Shown here piece by piece: positions 36,012-45,000 of a stretch of DNA of 64,000 nt. The position numbers were made by a program, and so were the translations under genes. The notes beneath the pieces were generated by a model. It was not told where the DNA came from. It made no database searches and saw only the letters and a program-made list of their open reading frames with translations. The first letter of the stretch is position 1; every line of letters starts with the position of its first letter. This DNA comes from Verrucomicrobia bacterium Tous-C9LFEB (GTDB taxonomy: Bacteria > Verrucomicrobiota > Verrucomicrobiia > Methylacidiphilales > UBA1321), in the NCBI GenBank assembly GCA_002304345.1, contig NEUU01000006.1, forward strand, positions 1-64,000, in the 5' to 3' direction.

Positions 36012-36677
36012 ATGACATTCCCGCCTTGCAATGAATGCCGCTGTCAGCACCTCGCCTTCAGTCTGGCGGAATTGCTGGCAACCGTCGCCATTCTGGCAAT
36101 CCTGTCCGCTCTCCTTTTTCCAGCGATGGGACGCGTAATGGAAAAGGGACGTCAGGCGGCCTGTCAATCCAACCTCCATCAACTCGGTCTGGGGCTTCTG
36201 GCCTATGCCCAGGATAACGAGGGGAAACTTCCCCAATCGCATCTCTCCACCTATCCCGGGTCCGGAACTTTCGCCAACGACATTCTCTTTCTCGTGCAAG
36301 ATGTGAATCCTTATCTCGGCATGCAAAAAAGCACACCCCGATGGGGGCAGGCTTATCCCAATCAGAATGCAACGTGGAAATGCCCCGCCGATTCTGCCAA
36401 GGACGGCATTGGCTTCGAAGGAAAGTGGCACGGCAGCAGTTACACCTACCAATGGCAATACGGTGGCACCCGAATTCTCGCCCCCATGACCTCGGGTTAT
36501 GAGCGATGGTATCCGAGCTGGACGTGGATTCTTAAACCCGTTCCGCTTTCCGAAGCGCCACTCCTCTGGGACTATTCCCTCAATCACGAATCCTCCACGC
36601 ATCGCAACGTCTTGTTCGCGGATCTTCACCTCGAATACGTCGACGCCGCTTGGACACAGCCTCTCAAAAATCCATGA
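36012..36677 (+). CDS. Type II-like pseudopilin (prepilin-type N-terminus)
   Basis: A 221-aa protein with a prepilin signal: LAFSLAELLATVAILAILSA (about 17-36), Glu at +5 after the cleavage site, and Ala in place of Gly at -1. Then come RQAACQSNLHQLGLGLLAYAQDN and the H-x-G-x-N-x-LFADLH-type end (THRNVLFADLHLEY), the layout of the DUF1559-like pseudopilins that are abundant in Verrucomicrobiota and Planctomycetota. GGAG lies 6 bases before the ATG. Its stop overlaps the ATG of the next hydrolase gene (ATGA). No other type II secretion gene is nearby. Confidence 0.87.
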   Translation: MTFPPCNECRCQHLAFSLAELLATVAILAILSALLFPAMGRVMEKGRQAACQSNLHQLGLGLLAYAQDNEGKLPQSHLSTYPGSGTFANDILFLVQDVNPYLGMQKSTPRWGQAYPNQNATWKCPADSAKDGIGFEGKWHGSSYTYQWQYGGTRILAPMTSGYERWYPSWTWILKPVPLSEAPLLWDYSLNHESSTHRNVLFADLHLEYVDAAWTQPLKNP

Positions 36678-38878
36678 AGTTCCTCGCCTCACTCCTTCTC
36701 TCCATTAGTTGGTTCACCCTCACCACCGCGATATTGTGCGCCGAAAACAGGGCCCCTGAGTTGATCCCGGTCTGGACGACCGGCGAACCCATACCCGATA
36801 CCTACCATGGACTCACCAGTACCGTGCAAGGTTCCGGCAACGCTTCCGTCGCCAATGGCCGGATGACTCTTTCCGGAGAAAGCAAGGAGTCCCGCATCAC
36901 GGTCAGTCACGACTTCAAAACCGCGCCATTCCCCAACACTGTGCACTGGAAATTCCGCCAGACGTCCGAATCCTTCACCGGACTCGTCACCGTCCGCATC
37001 GAGGACTCCGTCACGGGAGCCTACCTGCTGCTCGCCCGGCTTTCAGCAGATTCCTACGCGTGGACGTACAACGATAATCCCAAATGGATTCCCTGGAGAA
37101 AATACTTCACCACGGCCACCGGCGAAGCTTCCGATACCACCCTCACCCTCTCCCAAATCGCAGAGGATACGTTTCAAATTTCGATTAATGGGAAATCCGT
37201 ATCACCCGCCCTCAATTTCAAAAACCTGCGGCTCATCGATCAAACCAGCCTGACCGTTCAAGCCAAGGGTGAATTGGAAATTCTCAGCGCGTCCGCCACA
37301 GCCGATTCCGTCGGCAATGCGGCCGATCTCCACTCCCGCAAAATGGAAGTCTCGCTGTTACCTTCCACCACACCAATCAAAAGCACCAATCCCAATGCCA
37401 ACGGATACCAGATCGCTTACTTCGAACGCGGTTTTTCCGACGGCATGACTGACCCGCAGCGACGTGGCGAATTCATCGCGCGCTTGCGTGAACTTCATGT
37501 CAGCTCATTACGATTTCCCGGCGGCACCTGGGCATACTGGTACAACACCACTTCGCCCAAGTCTGTTGCTGCGCTGGCCCGCCTCGCCGATGCGACCACA
37601 GTTGTGCCCTACTGGGTGAAGAATTTTAGCGAATTCCGCTGGGCCAACGATGATTATTTCTTCGGGATCTGCAAGGAACTCAACGTCACCGCCATTTATC
37701 AAATCAATATTGCCACGTGGTATGACGCCAAGACAGACCGGGCGGTGAAACTGGCGCTCTTTGACCGCAAACTCCGGCAGGGTCAAATTGCCGAACGCGT
37801 CGTGCAGACCAAGGATGACAAAGGCGTGGCGGTTGATCTCAAAGCCGATCCTTCGGTCATCGATCCCAACGTGGATATCTCTTTCATGAAGGATGCCACG
37901 GAAAACGCAGCCAAGCTGGCACGCATGGCCAAGTCCATGGGCGTTCCGGTACTCTGGGAATTTGGCAACGAAGACTACACCAAATTCACTCCCGAAACCT
38001 ACGTCCGCCAATGCAAAGCCTTCTATCAGGCGATCCGTCTGGTAGATCCGCAAGCCCGTTTCGCGTTTTGCGGCGACAGTAATTCCTGGACTGATATGAC
38101 GTGGCAACTGGGTGTTCTCGACCAGCTCCGTAAAAACGGCATGACCGATATGGCCGAAGCTTCCGTCCACATGTATCTCACCGGTGGTGGTGGTGGCCCG
38201 CGCGATACGGGAGCCAAGGCATACGACGCCACGCTCTATGCGTGGAACCAGCTCAAGTCGATGCACCAGGGAACCCGCCGACGTCTCGATGAAGCGGGAC
38301 TGACGAATACCAACATCTCGCTCACTGAATTTAATGTGGTGCATGTGTTGAAAAACTACACCGGACTACCGCTGGAACATTCCATGGGCCGCGCCCTCGG
38401 AGAAGCGGCCATCTGGCCGGACTTTATCACGCGATTCAATCACATCGTCTTTCACGATCTCATTCGCAATGGCTACGGCCACGGCACGTGGTTCTGCCGG
38501 ATGTACTACATTCCCGGCAATCCCGCCGGGTCACGCTATGTCCTGCCGTTGGATGCTAAAGTCATGTCCGTCATGCACCAGCACGCTTCCAACCAAATCC
38601 TGCAAAGCGACTCCACCCATGTCATTTCGCAGGGCAAAGACGCGGTGCTTCTTAGTCTCTCCAATATTCAGCCTTTCAGCGTTTCGTACACGTTCAGTCT
38701 GAAAGGTGATCGAGAGTTCGCCGCGCCGCTCGCAGGATGGCAAGTCCTCTCCGTCCCCGACCTGAGCAGTCCCGACTACACGGCCTACGAACTACCGGCC
38801 CGGCTCAATTCAGGCGTTATTACCGTGGAAGTACCCGCTTTCTCATTTACCCATCTCACGATTCCCTTCAGGAAGTAG
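36674..38878 (+). CDS. Secreted GH-A hydrolase, alpha-L-arabinofuranosidase-like
   Basis: A 734-aa secreted protein. A signal peptide (about 2-23) is followed by a beta-sandwich of about 190 residues resembling the body of the PEP-CTERM protein at 35120, then a TIM barrel beginning near SSLRFPGGTWAYWYN. The acid/base candidate is Glu433 in LWEFGNED and the nucleophile candidate Glu552 in ISLTEFN, as in GH51/GH79-type enzymes. A short beta domain closes the protein, as in GH51. It starts within the stop codon of the pseudopilin gene, so the two are translationally coupled. Likely target: an arabinose-containing or uronic-acid-rich polymer. Confidence 0.8.
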   Translation: MKFLASLLLSISWFTLTTAILCAENRAPELIPVWTTGEPIPDTYHGLTSTVQGSGNASVANGRMTLSGESKESRITVSHDFKTAPFPNTVHWKFRQTSESFTGLVTVRIEDSVTGAYLLLARLSADSYAWTYNDNPKWIPWRKYFTTATGEASDTTLTLSQIAEDTFQISINGKSVSPALNFKNLRLIDQTSLTVQAKGELEILSASATADSVGNAADLHSRKMEVSLLPSTTPIKSTNPNANGYQIAYFERGFSDGMTDPQRRGEFIARLRELHVSSLRFPGGTWAYWYNTTSPKSVAALARLADATTVVPYWVKNFSEFRWANDDYFFGICKELNVTAIYQINIATWYDAKTDRAVKLALFDRKLRQGQIAERVVQTKDDKGVAVDLKADPSVIDPNVDISFMKDATENAAKLARMAKSMGVPVLWEFGNEDYTKFTPETYVRQCKAFYQAIRLVDPQARFAFCGDSNSWTDMTWQLGVLDQLRKNGMTDMAEASVHMYLTGGGGGPRDTGAKAYDATLYAWNQLKSMHQGTRRRLDEAGLTNTNISLTEFNVVHVLKNYTGLPLEHSMGRALGEAAIWPDFITRFNHIVFHDLIRNGYGHGTWFCRMYYIPGNPAGSRYVLPLDAKVMSVMHQHASNQILQSDSTHVISQGKDAVLLSLSNIQPFSVSYTFSLKGDREFAAPLAGWQVLSVPDLSSPDYTAYELPARLNSGVITVEVPAFSFTHLTIPFRK

Positions 38879-38901
38879 ACCAGAAAAAGACGGTCACGCT
38901 T

Positions 38902-39765
38902 TTACTGGCGCTTGCGCCACTCACGCGGAGAACATCCCATGACGGTGCGGAATGAGCGGTTGAAGCTCGAGAGCGAGGCGAACCCCACATCCATCGCCAC
39001 ATCCACAATCTTATCGCGCGTGGAATGCAGTCGCGTCGTTGCCATGCGAATACGCAACTCGGTCAGATACTCATGCGGCGATTTCCCCAACGCCTTATGG
39101 AAAAGCCGCCGGAAATTCGTGACGCTGCAATGACATCGCCGCGCCCATTCAGTCACTGACGTGCGGCGGCCATACGCCTCCATCATCAAATCCAGCGCCG
39201 GCGCAATCCGGCGCATCGCGGGCTCCGATCCCATCGGGCCGGATGAACTGCCGCGCTTCGGCGCGAGCCGTTGCAACCGCGCCATCAGGCTCCAGATCAT
39301 GCCCTTCACCGTCGCTTGATAGCCGGGTCGCCGATGACGCAATTCCTCGACGATTTCCGGCAACAACGCGCCCAAGAGCGGGTCACCCGCGGGCGAAATG
39401 AGATTATTAAATTTGCGCCCGGAAAGCCGGTCCATCGCGAGACAATCCGCCTCCTTGCCGACCAGTTGCAGCAGCCGGATCGGGTCCACATACACCCAAG
39501 CCCAGTGACTGCGCGTTCCCGGCGCACTGCGCGCAAGATGCACCTCCGCTGGGGTGATCACCGACACATCGCCCGCGTGAAAAGGCAGCACCTTGCTGCC
39601 GATGACGAAAATGCCGTCTCCCTTGTAGCAGTAACCAAATTCAATGCATTCGTGTGAATGCAAAAAAGTAATCGGTGCATCGCCCTGTTCGAAGTCCGCC
39701 CCACCACCCACTACGGGAAAATCGGGCGGCAATCCGATCGGACTATAGACCAGTCGATAAGGCAT
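38902..39765 (-). CDS. AraC-family transcriptional regulator
   Basis: A 287-aa regulator with an N-terminal cupin sensor (FLHSHECIEFGYCYKGDGIF and LPFHAGDVSVITPAEVH) and a C-terminal double HTH (SVTEWARRCHCSVTNFRRLF, VDVAMDVGFASLSSFNRSF) ending MGCSPREWRKR. The ATG at 39765 is preferred over a GTG at 39783 because it starts the conserved region. It is divergent from the GH127-type gene with 96 bases between starts, so it probably activates that gene and the sugar permease and kinase behind it. Confidence 0.92.
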   Translation of the reverse strand: MPYRLVYSPIGLPPDFPVVGGGADFEQGDAPITFLHSHECIEFGYCYKGDGIFVIGSKVLPFHAGDVSVITPAEVHLARSAPGTRSHWAWVYVDPIRLLQLVGKEADCLAMDRLSGRKFNNLISPAGDPLLGALLPEIVEELRHRRPGYQATVKGMIWSLMARLQRLAPKRGSSSGPMGSEPAMRRIAPALDLMMEAYGRRTSVTEWARRCHCSVTNFRRLFHKALGKSPHEYLTELRIRMATTRLHSTRDKIVDVAMDVGFASLSSFNRSFRTVMGCSPREWRKRQ

Positions 39766-39861
39766 TCGTGGTCGTTTTTGCACAGTTTGTGGATTTTAAT
39801 GCGAAGAAAACCTCATCGACAACACTATAATGACCTCAATCGCCTCAGTTCGATTGATCTC

Positions 39862-42150
39862 ATGAAATTCACATTCCTGCTTTTGACCGCGCTTACTGTC
39901 AACCTTTCTCTGGCTCCGGCCGGTGTCACCCCGCTGCCGGATAAGGTCGCCGCCGTTGTCCCGGACAAGCAGGCCAGCCAAATACCCGACGCGGAGAAAC
40001 TCACCGGCATGCTGGGTGAGCGCGTGCAGAACAGCGCGATCAATCGCCTGCTCCAAACCGTCGATCCCGACCGCCTTCTCGAAGGCTATCGCAAGCGGCC
40101 CGGCCGTCAGGAATGGGATGGCGAACATATCGGCAAATGGATTCACGCCGCCACGCTCGCGTGGGTTTACACGGGCAATGCCGAACTGCGCGCCAAGCTG
40201 GACAAGACCGTGACGGAACTCATCAAGTGCCAGCTCGAGGACGGTTATCTCGGCACCTACGAACCCGAAAAACGGTGGACGAGTTGGGATGTGTGGTCGC
40301 ACAAATACAACCTCATCGGCCTGCTCACCTACATCCGCTACACGGGCAATCTCGAAGCGCTCCCGGCCTGTCAAAAAATGGGCGATCTGCTTTGCAAGAC
40401 GTTCGGCGAAGGGCCCGGTCAAAAGCGGGTCATCCAAGTGGGTGGCCACGCGGGCATGGCCTCGTCAAGCGTGCTGGAACCCATGGTCTGGCTCTATCGC
40501 CTAACCGGAGAACCGCGTTACCGCACGTTCTGCGAGCAGATTCTTTCCTCATGGGAGCGCCCCGAAGGACCGCACATCGTTTCGCGATTGGTCGAAGGTC
40601 AGGGCGTGCACAAAGTCGGCAACGGCAAAGCCTACGAAATGCTCTCGTGCCTCAACGGCATGCTGGAATGGTATCGCGTGACCGGGGACGATCAATTGCT
40701 GCAAGCCGCGCTCAACGCGTGGAAGGACATCGTCGCCAAGCGGCTTTACATCACCGGCACATGCAGTTCGCATGAGCATTTTCAGGGCGACTACGATCTC
40801 ATCAATTACGGCAACGTGGGCGAAACCTGCGTGACCGTCACGTGGCTGCAATTCAATGCCCATCTGCTGCGCCTGACCGGCGAGGCACGTTTCGCGGATC
40901 AGCTCGAACGCATCGCCTATAACCAGCTGCCCGGTGCGCAACGGCCCAACGGCAAAGGCTGGGGCTACTACGTGCAGATGAAGGGACTCAAGCCCTACAA
41001 TGAAAACCTCACCGGCAGTTGCTGTCTTTCCAGCGGACCGCGTGGCATGGCACTGCTGCCCACCTTCGCGTTGACCACCGATGCGGATGGCGTGGTCATC
41101 AACTTCTACGATCCCGCCACGGCCACGCTCACTCTCGCCGACCGCAGTGTCGTCGCGCTCGACGTGCAATCTCAATATCCCGCCGCCGAGTCGATCACGA
41201 TTACCGTCAAACCCGCCAAGCCCCAAACTTTCGCACTGAAACTCCGCATTCCCTCCTGGTGCGATAACGCCTCACTACAAGTCTCCGGACAATCCGCTCC
41301 GCTCACGCCCGGCAAGGACGGTTACGTGGCAATCAACCGGCTCTGGCAACCCGGCGATAAAGTCACGCTCACGCTCCCGCTGAAAGCCCGTCTCATCGCC
41401 GGGGACCACACCAACGAAGGCAAAGCCGCTCTCGCGTATGGTCCGCTCATTCTCGCCGTCGATGCCGCGCTGTCCGATGGCCAGAACAATCCAGCGCTAC
41501 CCGGACTCGATCTCGCCGCGCTGAAGTTCACGGTGGAGCCCGCCAAGGAGACCTACCTCGCGTGGCCCGAGGCACAGGTATTCCGCATCACGGTCGATGG
41601 AAAAAATTACGGTCTCGCGCCCTTCGCCACCGCCGGCTGCACCGGCTCTCGCTTCCGCGTCTGGATGCGGTTGGCTGGAGCGATCGCGAACGATAATCTC
41701 CTCGAGAACGGCATCGAAAGCCGCTCGCGCCAAGGCAATCTCGAAGGCTCCATCCTCGACGATCTCCCCGTCGTCACCTTCGACGGCAAGATGGCCACCG
41801 AGGACTGGTACGCCGTCACGCTCGACAAGCCGATCACCATCGGAAAGCTCGTCTTCTCGCAAGGCAAACTCTTCCACAACGGCGGCTGGTTCGACGCGTC
41901 CGCCGGAAAACCGCAGGTACAGATTCAGGAAACGAAAAACAGCGAGTGGAAAACCGTTGGTGAGCTGGCCAAGTACCCCAGCACCACCGCCACCGACAAC
42001 GCGAAGATTCGCGCCGGGCAGGACTTCATCGTCACCTTCTCCCCACCCCTCACCGCCACGGCCGTGCGTGTGCTCGGCAAACCTGCTTCCGGCGATGCGC
42101 CCCATCAAGCGTTCTCTTCGTGCGCCGGACTGCGTGCGACCGCTCCCTAA
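39862..42150 (+). CDS. Secreted GH127-family beta-L-arabinofuranosidase-like hydrolase
   Basis: A 762-aa secreted enzyme (signal peptide about 3-21) of the GH127 (DUF1680) type. These enzymes use a zinc-bound cysteine as nucleophile. The expected ligands are visible as Glu321-x-Cys323 (NVGETCVTV) and Cys387-Cys388 (TGSCCLSSG), in the spacing of the family. The (alpha/alpha)6 barrel is followed by a beta domain and about 120 extra C-terminal residues with a discoidin-like look (ITIGKLVFSQGKLFHNGGWF). It heads a row with a sugar permease (17 bases on) and ribokinase, suggesting it releases the sugar they handle. Divergent AraC regulator. Confidence 0.88.
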   Translation: MKFTFLLLTALTVNLSLAPAGVTPLPDKVAAVVPDKQASQIPDAEKLTGMLGERVQNSAINRLLQTVDPDRLLEGYRKRPGRQEWDGEHIGKWIHAATLAWVYTGNAELRAKLDKTVTELIKCQLEDGYLGTYEPEKRWTSWDVWSHKYNLIGLLTYIRYTGNLEALPACQKMGDLLCKTFGEGPGQKRVIQVGGHAGMASSSVLEPMVWLYRLTGEPRYRTFCEQILSSWERPEGPHIVSRLVEGQGVHKVGNGKAYEMLSCLNGMLEWYRVTGDDQLLQAALNAWKDIVAKRLYITGTCSSHEHFQGDYDLINYGNVGETCVTVTWLQFNAHLLRLTGEARFADQLERIAYNQLPGAQRPNGKGWGYYVQMKGLKPYNENLTGSCCLSSGPRGMALLPTFALTTDADGVVINFYDPATATLTLADRSVVALDVQSQYPAAESITITVKPAKPQTFALKLRIPSWCDNASLQVSGQSAPLTPGKDGYVAINRLWQPGDKVTLTLPLKARLIAGDHTNEGKAALAYGPLILAVDAALSDGQNNPALPGLDLAALKFTVEPAKETYLAWPEAQVFRITVDGKNYGLAPFATAGCTGSRFRVWMRLAGAIANDNLLENGIESRSRQGNLEGSILDDLPVVTFDGKMATEDWYAVTLDKPITIGKLVFSQGKLFHNGGWFDASAGKPQVQIQETKNSEWKTVGELAKYPSTTATDNAKIRAGQDFIVTFSPPLTATAVRVLGKPASGDAPHQAFSSCAGLRATAP

Positions 42151-42167
42151 TCGAACGCTCTCCTTTT

Positions 42168-43172
42168 ATGTTCATTGTTGACTCTTATCCCCTCGCCGTC
42201 GTCCTCTGCCTCGTCACCATGCTCTGCTGGGGCTCGTGGGCGAACACGCAAAAACTCGCCAGCAAGGAATGGCCCTTCCAACTTTTCTACTGGGACTATT
42301 CGGTCGGCGTACTCCTGCTCTCGCTGGGACTCGCCTTCACCTTCGGCAGCGACGGCGGCGAAGGACGCGGCTTTCTCGCCGACCTCGCGCAAGCCGACCG
42401 GTTCTGGATCGGCTCCGCACTGCTGGGCGGCATCACGTTCAACCTTTCCAATATTTTGTTCGTCGCCGCCATCGATGTGGCCGGTCTCGCCGTCGCGTTT
42501 CCGGTCGGCATCGGACTCGCCCTCGTTCTCGGCGTTATCACCACCTACCATGTCCGTCCCGAAGGCAATGTTCCCCTGCTCATCATCGGCGTCGCCTGCA
42601 TTGTTATCGCCATTGTGATCGATGCGCTCGCTTACAAACGCCTCCCCCATTCCGGCAAAGCCTCCGCGAAGGGGTTGATTCTCTCCCTCCTCGCAGGATT
42701 GCTCATGGGCTGGTTCTACAGTTTCGTGGCAAACTCCATGGCCGCGCTCTCCCCAGACACGCGGCTCCTTGAAGCAGGCAAACTCACGCCCTATACCGCG
42801 CTCGTCTTCTTCTCGCTCGGAGTCTTCCTCTCCAACTTTCTCTGGAATAGTGTCGCCATGCGCTGGCCCTTCTCCGGCGCGCGCGTCTCCTACCGCGATT
42901 ATTTCAAAGGCAACACGCGCCTGCACCTCATCGGCATTCTCGGCGGTGTGATCTGGAATCTCGGCATGGGCCTCAACATCATTGCCAGCAGCAGCGCTGG
43001 TCCCGCACTCTCGTACGGTCTCGGTCAAGGCGCCACGATGATCGGCGCGCTCTGGGGCGTGTTTGTCTGGAAAGAATTTCGCGACGCACCTCCCGGCACT
43101 GCCAAACTGCTCGCGGCCATGTTTTTCTTTTATCTCGTCGGTCTTGGTATTCTAATCGCCTCGAAACTTTAA
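42168..43172 (+). CDS. GRP-type sugar permease (RhaT/GlcU-like)
   Basis: A 334-aa inner-membrane protein with about ten TM helices, resembling drug/metabolite-superfamily sugar uptake proteins. Indicators are the first helix PLAVVLCLVTMLCWGSWANT with the next loop KEWPFQLFYWDYSVG, AVAFPVGIGLALVLGVITTY, and GILGGVIWNLGMGLNIIASS. It probably imports the monosaccharide released by the upstream GH127-type enzyme. It lies 17 bases after that gene and 12 before ribokinase, so the three are one operon. Confidence 0.85.
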   Translation: MFIVDSYPLAVVLCLVTMLCWGSWANTQKLASKEWPFQLFYWDYSVGVLLLSLGLAFTFGSDGGEGRGFLADLAQADRFWIGSALLGGITFNLSNILFVAAIDVAGLAVAFPVGIGLALVLGVITTYHVRPEGNVPLLIIGVACIVIAIVIDALAYKRLPHSGKASAKGLILSLLAGLLMGWFYSFVANSMAALSPDTRLLEAGKLTPYTALVFFSLGVFLSNFLWNSVAMRWPFSGARVSYRDYFKGNTRLHLIGILGGVIWNLGMGLNIIASSSAGPALSYGLGQGATMIGALWGVFVWKEFRDAPPGTAKLLAAMFFFYLVGLGILIASKL

Positions 43173-43184
43173 GCCCTCCACCTC

Positions 43185-44090
43185 ATGCCCACTTCCTCCT
43201 CCGCCCATGTCGTCGTCATCGGCAGTTCCAATACCGATCTCGTTCTCAGCTGTGATCGCCTGCCGCGTCCCGGCGAAACCTTGCTCGGAGGTCAGTTCGA
43301 GCAACATCACGGTGGCAAGGGCGCGAACCAAGCCGTTGCCGCCGCCCGCGCCCGAGGGCAGGTGATTTTCATCGGCGCGCGGGGAAACGACGACTTTGGC
43401 CAAGCCGCCGCCCTGGCGTTGAAAAAGGAAAAGATCGATATCCGGCGTTTCGTGGTCCGGCCCAAAATCTCCAGCGGCATCGCACTTATTCTCGTCGGCG
43501 GTCCGTCGCGCGATAATATGATCGCCGTCGCAAAATCGGCAAATGATACCGTCACAGCCCGCGACATCACCGCCGCTTCCACCGAAATCCGTCGCGCCGG
43601 AGCTGTCATCGCGCAACTGGAAACGCCCCTGCCCTCCGTCATTGCCGGAGCCAAGCTCGCGAAAAAGCATGGCATTCCGTTTCTGCTCAACCCCGCCCCC
43701 GCGCGCGACTTACCCGCTGCGTTATTGAAGCTCGTTACCATCCTCACTCCAAATGAGTCCGAGGCAACGCTCCTCACTGGCGAGAAAAATCCCGAACGCG
43801 CCGGTCGCGCCCTCGTAAAAAAGGGCTGTCAAAATGTGATCATCACCCTCGGAGCCAAAGGCGCGCTCCACGTCACCGCCCAGGGAGCGAAACATTTCCC
43901 GGCCCCCAAAGTAAAACCCGTCGACACCGTGGGCGCGGGCGACTGCTTCAATGGCTGGCTCGCCGTGGGCGTGGCCGAAAAACTCCCCCTCGAACGCGCC
44001 ATTCCGCGCGCCCTGCGCGCCGCCTCCCTTTCCGTCACCCGACCCGGAGCCCAGTCAAGCATGCCCCATCGCCGGGAAGTATCGGCTTGA
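43185..44090 (+). CDS. rbsK: Ribokinase (PfkB family)
   Basis: A 301-aa PfkB-family sugar kinase that phosphorylates ribose or a related pentose. The N-terminal signature GGKGANQAVAAARA and the C-terminal DTVGAGDCFNGWLAVG, with catalytic Asp253, are intact. The LNPAPARDLP loop is typical of ribokinases. It is the third gene of the hydrolase-permease-kinase unit; the true sugar may be arabinose or ribose. Confidence 0.92.
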   Translation: MPTSSSAHVVVIGSSNTDLVLSCDRLPRPGETLLGGQFEQHHGGKGANQAVAAARARGQVIFIGARGNDDFGQAAALALKKEKIDIRRFVVRPKISSGIALILVGGPSRDNMIAVAKSANDTVTARDITAASTEIRRAGAVIAQLETPLPSVIAGAKLAKKHGIPFLLNPAPARDLPAALLKLVTILTPNESEATLLTGEKNPERAGRALVKKGCQNVIITLGAKGALHVTAQGAKHFPAPKVKPVDTVGAGDCFNGWLAVGVAEKLPLERAIPRALRAASLSVTRPGAQSSMPHRREVSA

Positions 44091-44238
44091 TTTCGGCGAA
44101 GAAAACCAACTCACTCCTAATTTCTATCTCATTGATAGATAGTATGGTTGCAAATATTGAGATCCAGTCTCACTTGCGCATGTTCCTGTTTCCTCCATCA
44201 TTATCACTGTAATAGAAACAGTAAAAACCGGAGTACCT

Positions 44239-44943
44239 ATGTTTATCATCTCAATTCTTCTCTTTGTCGGCACGATGGCCATTTCGCTCTACGCGATGGC
44301 CCGGCTGAAGAGCACCTACCATCATTATCTCGGCATCACAACGCGGTCCGGCCTCACCGGCGCGGAAGTGGCCCAACGCATCCTGGATGCCGCGGACATT
44401 AGCGACGTGGATGTAGTCGCTGGCGAGGGCATGCTCGGTGATCACTACGATCCGATGAACAAGCGGCTCGTGCTGTCGCCGGACAACTACCACGGCACCT
44501 CCATCGCAGCGCTCGGTGTCGCCGCGCACGAATGCGGTCACGCCGTGCAGCACAAGATCGCCTATGCTCCTCTCCATTGGCGCATGGCCGCGGTCGGCGC
44601 CGCGACGTTTGCCAATCAGGTGGTCATGTGGCTGCCGCTGCTCGGTATGTTCACCGGCATCATCAGTAATTACTACATGATGGCGATGTTCATGGCCGCG
44701 GCGTGGGGTGTGATCATGCTCTTCAACCTCGTCACGCTGCCCGTGGAATTCGATGCGAGCTCCCGCGCCAAGGTGATCCTCGGCAAGATGGGCTTTATTC
44801 AGCCCGGCGAGGAAGCCGATGGCGTCAACAAGGTGCTCAGAGCCGCCGCGCTCACCTACGTGGCTGCCTTCATCACCTCGCTCGCCTACTTCCTCTACTA
44901 CCTGCTGCCGCTCCTGCTGGGCGGCCGTCGCAGCAACGACTAA
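44239..44943 (+). CDS. Membrane zinc metallopeptidase (YugP-like)
   Basis: A 234-aa membrane-bound protease of the YugP/neutral zinc metallopeptidase family. The first TM helix is at 1-19, the zinc motif HECGH at 97-101 (GVAAHECGHAVQHK), followed by three hydrophobic helices, the last at the C-terminus (YVAAFITSLAYFLYYLLPLL). EFDASSRA near 172-179 supplies the third-ligand glutamate expected in the family. Substrates are unknown. A single gene with GGAG 6 bases before the ATG. Confidence 0.9.
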   Translation: MFIISILLFVGTMAISLYAMARLKSTYHHYLGITTRSGLTGAEVAQRILDAADISDVDVVAGEGMLGDHYDPMNKRLVLSPDNYHGTSIAALGVAAHECGHAVQHKIAYAPLHWRMAAVGAATFANQVVMWLPLLGMFTGIISNYYMMAMFMAAAWGVIMLFNLVTLPVEFDASSRAKVILGKMGFIQPGEEADGVNKVLRAAALTYVAAFITSLAYFLYYLLPLLLGGRRSND

Positions 44944-45000
44944 TTGCGGAGTTTCCGCAAGGTGATTGCCGGGCGCAAGTAAAGGGCGCCCGGCAGACGC

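Noticed and set aside
44130..44155. Inverted repeat ctatc-tcatt-gatag before the metallopeptidase gene
   Set aside because: Only 5-bp arms in AT-rich DNA and no T-run; too weak for a terminator or operator call.
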